Source: Defluviibacillus sp043739385
GTDB taxonomy: Bacteria; Pseudomonadota; Gammaproteobacteria; Burkholderiales; Burkholderiaceae_C
Length of the DNA: 64,000 nucleotides
NCBI GenBank assembly: GCA_043739385.1
Contig: JAYUED010000155.1
Coordinates: 1-64,000, forward strand
Direction: 5' to 3'
In this document: in pieces, positions 60,783-64,000 of the stretch
Position numbering within the stretch: position 1 is the first letter of the stretch
Layout: every line of letters begins with the position of its first letter
The notes under the pieces: generated by a model
Seen by the model: only the letters and a program-made list of their open reading frames with translations
The model's database searches: none
Told to the model about the DNA's origin: nothing
Made by a program: the position numbers and the translations under genes

Positions 60783-60839
60783 GTAATTTGGATATTTTTA
60801 GCACCTTTATTCCTTGTTTTATAGGTAGGATTTACCTCT

Positions 60840-62366
60840 ATGAATTCTACTGTCTACCTTGATTGCAACGCCACCACACCCGTGCTGCCCGCCGCCTTGG
60901 CCGCGGCACAACAGGCTATGGAGGCTCTGTTCGGCAACCCCAGCAGCACCCATGCCACGGGCTTGGCGGCCCGGCAAGTTGTGGATGCCGTACGCGCCCG
61001 CGCTGTGCGGGTACTCGGAGCCGAGTCCTGCGGAGTGAAGGGCGATGTGCTGTTCACCAGCGGTGCGACCGAGGGCATTCAAACGGCAGTGTTGTCGGCT
61101 TTGTGTGCGGTACGGGATCGACAGGCGCGTGGCGAAACGGTTGGCCACTTACTGCTCTACGGCGCCACTGAGCACAAGGCCGTACCCGAAAGCTTGGCAC
61201 ACTGGAACCAGGTGCTGGGACTGCATTTGCAACTGAAACCCTTGGCGGTAGAGCGCAGCGGGCGGCACGATCTGGTCGCCTTGCGCAAACTGGCCCCGCA
61301 GGCTGCGTTGGTCTGCACCATGGCAGCTAACAACGAAACCGGTGTGGTGTCGGATCTGGCCGGCATCGAAGCCGTACTTCAAGAAGTGGCCCCGCAGGCC
61401 TACTGGCTGGTGGACTGCGTGCAGGCGCTGGGCAAGTTGCCTTTGCACCTGGCGCAGACCCGTATCGATTACGCGCCGTTTTCTGGCCACAAGCTGTATG
61501 CGCCCAAGGGTATTGGCCTGTTGTATGTGCGCGCTGGTGCACCGTTCACCCCGCTGCTGGCCGGGGGCGGGCAGGAAGACGGCCTGCGTTCTGGCACCGA
61601 GAACATGGTCGGCATTGCGGCGCTGGGAGCGGTGTTGCAGGCGCTAGAGGCGGGCGGCAGCTTTAGCAGCCACCTGCAGATGCTGCAGTTTCGAGAGCTG
61701 CTCGTGCAGAGCCTGAAAGCGGCGTGGCCCGAAATAGTCTTTAGCGCCATGTTCGACGATACCCTGCCCACTACCTTGAACTTCTCGGTGCCCGGTCTGC
61801 CCAGCAGCGCGGTGGTGGACGCGCTAGGCGCGGTCGGCGTACAGGTCAGCGCTGGCAGTGCCTGCTCGGCCAAGAAGGTGGCCCCCAGCTATGTATTGCA
61901 GGCCATGGGGGTACCCGAATGGCAGGCCGCATCGGCGGTGCGCATGTCGTTTGGGGCCATGGCCAACGCGGCCTTTATCGACATCGCCTGTGCCCATATC
62001 GTCCGCTGCGGTGTCGAACTCAAAGCCCGTACCCATGCCATCGAAGCGCTGCGTTGCGGACCACCGCTAGAGGCCGATCCGGCAATGCACCTGCTGCCCA
62101 ACCAATTGGCTGATTTTTTCCACCACAACCCCAGCGCCTTGCTGGTGGATGTGCGCGAACCCCAAGAGTATGCCGCCGACCCCCAGCCGCTGGGCTGTGA
62201 CCAGCCTGCGCTGAATGTGCCACTGGGCAGCCTCCACGCCCACCTGCCCGACTGGCTGGGTGGAACGGCGGTGCCCCTGGTATTTGTATGCCGTAGCGGT
62301 CAGCGCAGCCAGCGCGCAGTGCACATCTTGCGCCAACTGGGCTACGCCCAGGCTTGGCAGTGTTGA
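60840..62366 (+). CDS. Cysteine desulfurase fused to a C-terminal rhodanese domain
   Basis: A 508-residue fusion. Residues 1-395 are a NifS/IscS-type PLP enzyme: Y-L-D-C-N-A-T-T-P at the start, T-E-H-K for PLP stacking, F-S-G-H-K-L-Y with the PLP Lys near 218, and the persulfide Cys in S-A-G-S-A-C-S near 343. Residues 410-508 are a rhodanese domain with V-D-V-R-E-P-Q-E-Y and the catalytic Cys in V-F-V-C-R-S-G-Q-R-S. Sulfur taken from cysteine could pass straight to the rhodanese Cys. No iscU or iscR is near, so it is not the housekeeping Isc enzyme. Confidence 0.93.
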   Translation: MNSTVYLDCNATTPVLPAALAAAQQAMEALFGNPSSTHATGLAARQVVDAVRARAVRVLGAESCGVKGDVLFTSGATEGIQTAVLSALCAVRDRQARGETVGHLLLYGATEHKAVPESLAHWNQVLGLHLQLKPLAVERSGRHDLVALRKLAPQAALVCTMAANNETGVVSDLAGIEAVLQEVAPQAYWLVDCVQALGKLPLHLAQTRIDYAPFSGHKLYAPKGIGLLYVRAGAPFTPLLAGGGQEDGLRSGTENMVGIAALGAVLQALEAGGSFSSHLQMLQFRELLVQSLKAAWPEIVFSAMFDDTLPTTLNFSVPGLPSSAVVDALGAVGVQVSAGSACSAKKVAPSYVLQAMGVPEWQAASAVRMSFGAMANAAFIDIACAHIVRCGVELKARTHAIEALRCGPPLEADPAMHLLPNQLADFFHHNPSALLVDVREPQEYAADPQPLGCDQPALNVPLGSLHAHLPDWLGGTAVPLVFVCRSGQRSQRAVHILRQLGYAQAWQC

Positions 62367-62373
62367 GCAAAAT

Positions 62374-62401
62374 AAAATACAAAAATACAAAAATACAAAA
62401 G
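62374..62401. repeat. Short tandem repeat of AAAAATAC
   Basis: Three and a half units of the 8-base word AAAAATAC lie just after the desulfurase stop and 17 bp before the end of the convergent panE gene. Such a tract can vary by slippage, but it is outside any gene or promoter that I can see. Confidence 0.6.
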
Positions 62402-62417
62402 AACAAGCGGTTGACGC

Positions 62418-63413
62418 TCAGAGCTTTAGCCGCCCCTCACTTTGTTCAAGTTTCACCGCCAGCAAGCTGGTCAACGCTAGCACAGTGTCAATCGTCGGTG
62501 TTGGCGTACCAGTGAGCCGCCCCAGCTCCACCACGCTAGCTACCAGGGCCGCAAGTTCTAGTTGCTTTCCTTGCTCTACATCTTGAAGCATCGAAGTTTT
62601 GTGCGCACCCACGGCTTGCGCGCCATCTATGCGCTTTGCAATCGATACTTTGAACTGCACACCGATTTTTTCGCCTACAGCTTGGGCCTCGGCCATCATG
62701 CGTTCGGCCACGTTCCGGGTTAACGGGTTGCAGCAAATGTCTTCTAACGTGGCGTGGGTGAGTGCAGAGACGGGGTTGAACACCAGGTTGCCCCAGAGTT
62801 TGACCCAAATTTCGCTGCGTATGTCGGTTGAGATTGGGGTTTTGAAGCCCGCTTTGATCATCGTTTGTGCAAGCGCCAGCAGGCGTGGTGTTTTTTCACC
62901 GCTGGGCTCACCCAAGGTGAATCGGTTACCTTCAATCAGTTGGACGACGCCAGGTGCGATCAATTCTGCTGCTGGGTAGACTACGCTGCCAATAACTCGC
63001 TCGGGTCGAAGACCGCGCCACAAGGTGCCATTAGGGTCAAGCGATTGGAGTTGCGTACCCGCCAAATCCCCGCCGCCCTGGTAGAAATACCACCAAGGCA
63101 AGCCGTTTTGCAGCGTGACGATAGCGGTATCGGCGTGACAGAGGGTTTCAATTTCAGCGGCTACCGGCTCGACTTGGTGCGCCTTCATGGTCAAAAAAAC
63201 ATAGTCATGCGGGCCCGCTTCGGCCATGGTGGCGGCTTTGGCGTTTGGTGCGTGCAGAGTTTCGCCGTTTTCCAGCAGCAGCTTCATGCCGTTGTTACGG
63301 ATGGCATCCAGGTTAGCGCCACGTGCAATGAAGGTTACGTCAACCCCCGAGAGGGCTAGTTTTACGCCCAGGTAGCCGCCAATAGCTCCCGCGCCTACGA
63401 TGGCGATTTTCAT
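62418..63413 (-). CDS. panE: 2-dehydropantoate 2-reductase (PanE/ApbA family)
   Basis: A 331-residue NADPH-dependent reductase. The Rossmann start G-A-G-A-I-G-G-Y-L-G is at residue 7, the conserved K in M-K-A-H-Q-V near 76, Q-N-G in T-L-Q-N-G-L near 102, and the catalytic Lys and Asn in K-L-W-G-N-L-V-F-N-P near 208. It makes pantoate for coenzyme A, although members of this family also reduce other 2-oxo acids. It is next to a TauE/SafE gene on the same strand. Confidence 0.9.
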   Translation of the reverse strand: MKIAIVGAGAIGGYLGVKLALSGVDVTFIARGANLDAIRNNGMKLLLENGETLHAPNAKAATMAEAGPHDYVFLTMKAHQVEPVAAEIETLCHADTAIVTLQNGLPWWYFYQGGGDLAGTQLQSLDPNGTLWRGLRPERVIGSVVYPAAELIAPGVVQLIEGNRFTLGEPSGEKTPRLLALAQTMIKAGFKTPISTDIRSEIWVKLWGNLVFNPVSALTHATLEDICCNPLTRNVAERMMAEAQAVGEKIGVQFKVSIAKRIDGAQAVGAHKTSMLQDVEQGKQLELAALVASVVELGRLTGTPTPTIDTVLALTSLLAVKLEQSEGRLKL

Positions 63414-63470
63414 GGTGTGTTCTCGATTTCTCTAGGCAAATGGGTCGATAAGCCACTAAGCTATTACATG

Positions 63471-64000
63471 CTAAGGCGCCGTAATACTGCGGTACAGCAT
63501 GTACGAACCCAGCATCAAGAGTAGGCTGGCGAACGCGCGTTTGAGTCCTGTAATGTCCAGGCTGTGCGCTGTTTTGGCTCCCAACGGCGCGGTGCAGATG
63601 CTGGTCACTACGATTACAAGCAGGGCGGGCAGGTAGACGAAGCCAAAGGTGTAAGGCGGCATGCCCGGCGTATTCCAGCCATTCACTACATAGCCCAGAG
63701 TACCAGCCAAGGCAATAGGGAAGCCTAAGGCTGCAGACGTGGCCACTGCGTTATGAATGGGCACGTTGCACCAAGTCATGAAGGGTACCGACACAAATCC
63801 CCCCCCCGCTCCCAGCAGCCCAGACAGCGTACCGATGCCGCCGCCCGCTGCCAGCATGCCCGGTGTCTTCGGCAGTTGGCGTGCGGCTTTAGGCTTGAGA
63901 TTGGCCAACATTTGTGCCGCAGAGAAAAATAAGAATCCACCAAAAATGAAACCCAGCACCTTGCTGTTGAGATGGGTTGCAATCAGCGAACCGAGGTAAG
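63471..64000 (-). CDS. TauE/SafE family exporter, C-terminal part (cut by window edge)
   Basis: The frame is open to the right edge, so the N-terminal part is missing; at least 175 residues are present. They contain about five hydrophobic segments with G-L-L-G-A-G-G-G-F-V-S-V-P near the start of the second repeat, the hallmark of TauE/SafE (DUF81) carriers, and H-N-A-V-A-T-S-A. These proteins move sulfite, sulfoacetate or other organic anions out. The gene lies 57 bp upstream of panE on the same strand. Confidence 0.9.
   Translation of the reverse strand, partial: YLGSLIATHLNSKVLGFIFGGFLFFSAAQMLANLKPKAARQLPKTPGMLAAGGGIGTLSGLLGAGGGFVSVPFMTWCNVPIHNAVATSAALGFPIALAGTLGYVVNGWNTPGMPPYTFGFVYLPALLVIVVTSICTAPLGAKTAHSLDITGLKRAFASLLLMLGSYMLYRSITAP

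Noticed and set aside
1..64000. CRISPR arrays, tRNA or rRNA genes, insertion sequences, prophage
   Set aside because: Read through for spaced repeats, cloverleaf-like ends, transposase motifs and terminal repeats; none was found that I could support.

Overview
The window looks like chromosomal DNA of a betaproteobacterium of the order Burkholderiales, most likely family Comamonadaceae. The clues are two Bug-type solute receptors, a TRAP transporter, a small Trp-rich TIGR04438-like protein, a PQQ-type dehydrogenase with its own cytochrome c, and dense housekeeping genes of proteobacterial type (dusA, queG, tsaE, amiC, murI, gshA, mrcA, lgt, ilvD). I found no rRNA, tRNA, CRISPR array, insertion sequence or prophage.

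Layout. 1-593 is the start of a large secreted surface protein that leaves the window on the left, followed by about 580 bp without a convincing gene. 1177-6350 holds dusA, a conserved unknown, crcB and a dctMQP TRAP transporter. 6613-11540 is a divergent MarR-like regulator, 5-oxoprolinase and DinB unit; with the TRAP genes it looks like a pyroglutamate uptake and breakdown module. 11653-33947 is mostly single housekeeping genes: amidase, tsaE, queG, AEC carrier, xerD, an EAL/HDOD protein, murI, fumarase, GST with a haloacid dehalogenase, nhaA, acsA, cytochrome c, ilvD with a divergent LysR gene, DTW protein and lgt. 34055-39826 is a malonate operon (matR-matA-bug-crotonase-matB) with a Bug receptor where a malonate permease is often found. 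39902-50073 has gshA, a PQQ dehydrogenase with cytochrome c behind a sigma-54 promoter and a divergent AcoR-type activator, PBP1A, a universal stress protein and an oxalyl-CoA-synthetase-like ligase.

The most unusual region is 50196-60108. A LacI-type regulator precedes two identical perfect 14-bp palindromes and then ten closely packed genes on one strand: a small-molecule kinase of the APH fold, an enolase paralogue with changed active-site residues, an RraA-family protein, a UxaA-family lyase split into two genes, a four-gene ABC importer of polar-amino-acid type, and a mandelate-racemase-type enzyme. The binding protein keeps the carboxylate-binding arginine but appears to lack the aspartate that normally holds an alpha-amino group. 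I read this as an uncharacterised pathway for a hydroxy acid or acid sugar that includes a phosphorylated intermediate handled by a non-glycolytic enolase. The substrate is not known.

60250-64000 holds an Lrp-type regulator divergent from a cysteine desulfurase fused to a rhodanese domain, then a PanE-type ketopantoate reductase and a TauE/SafE exporter that is cut by the right edge.
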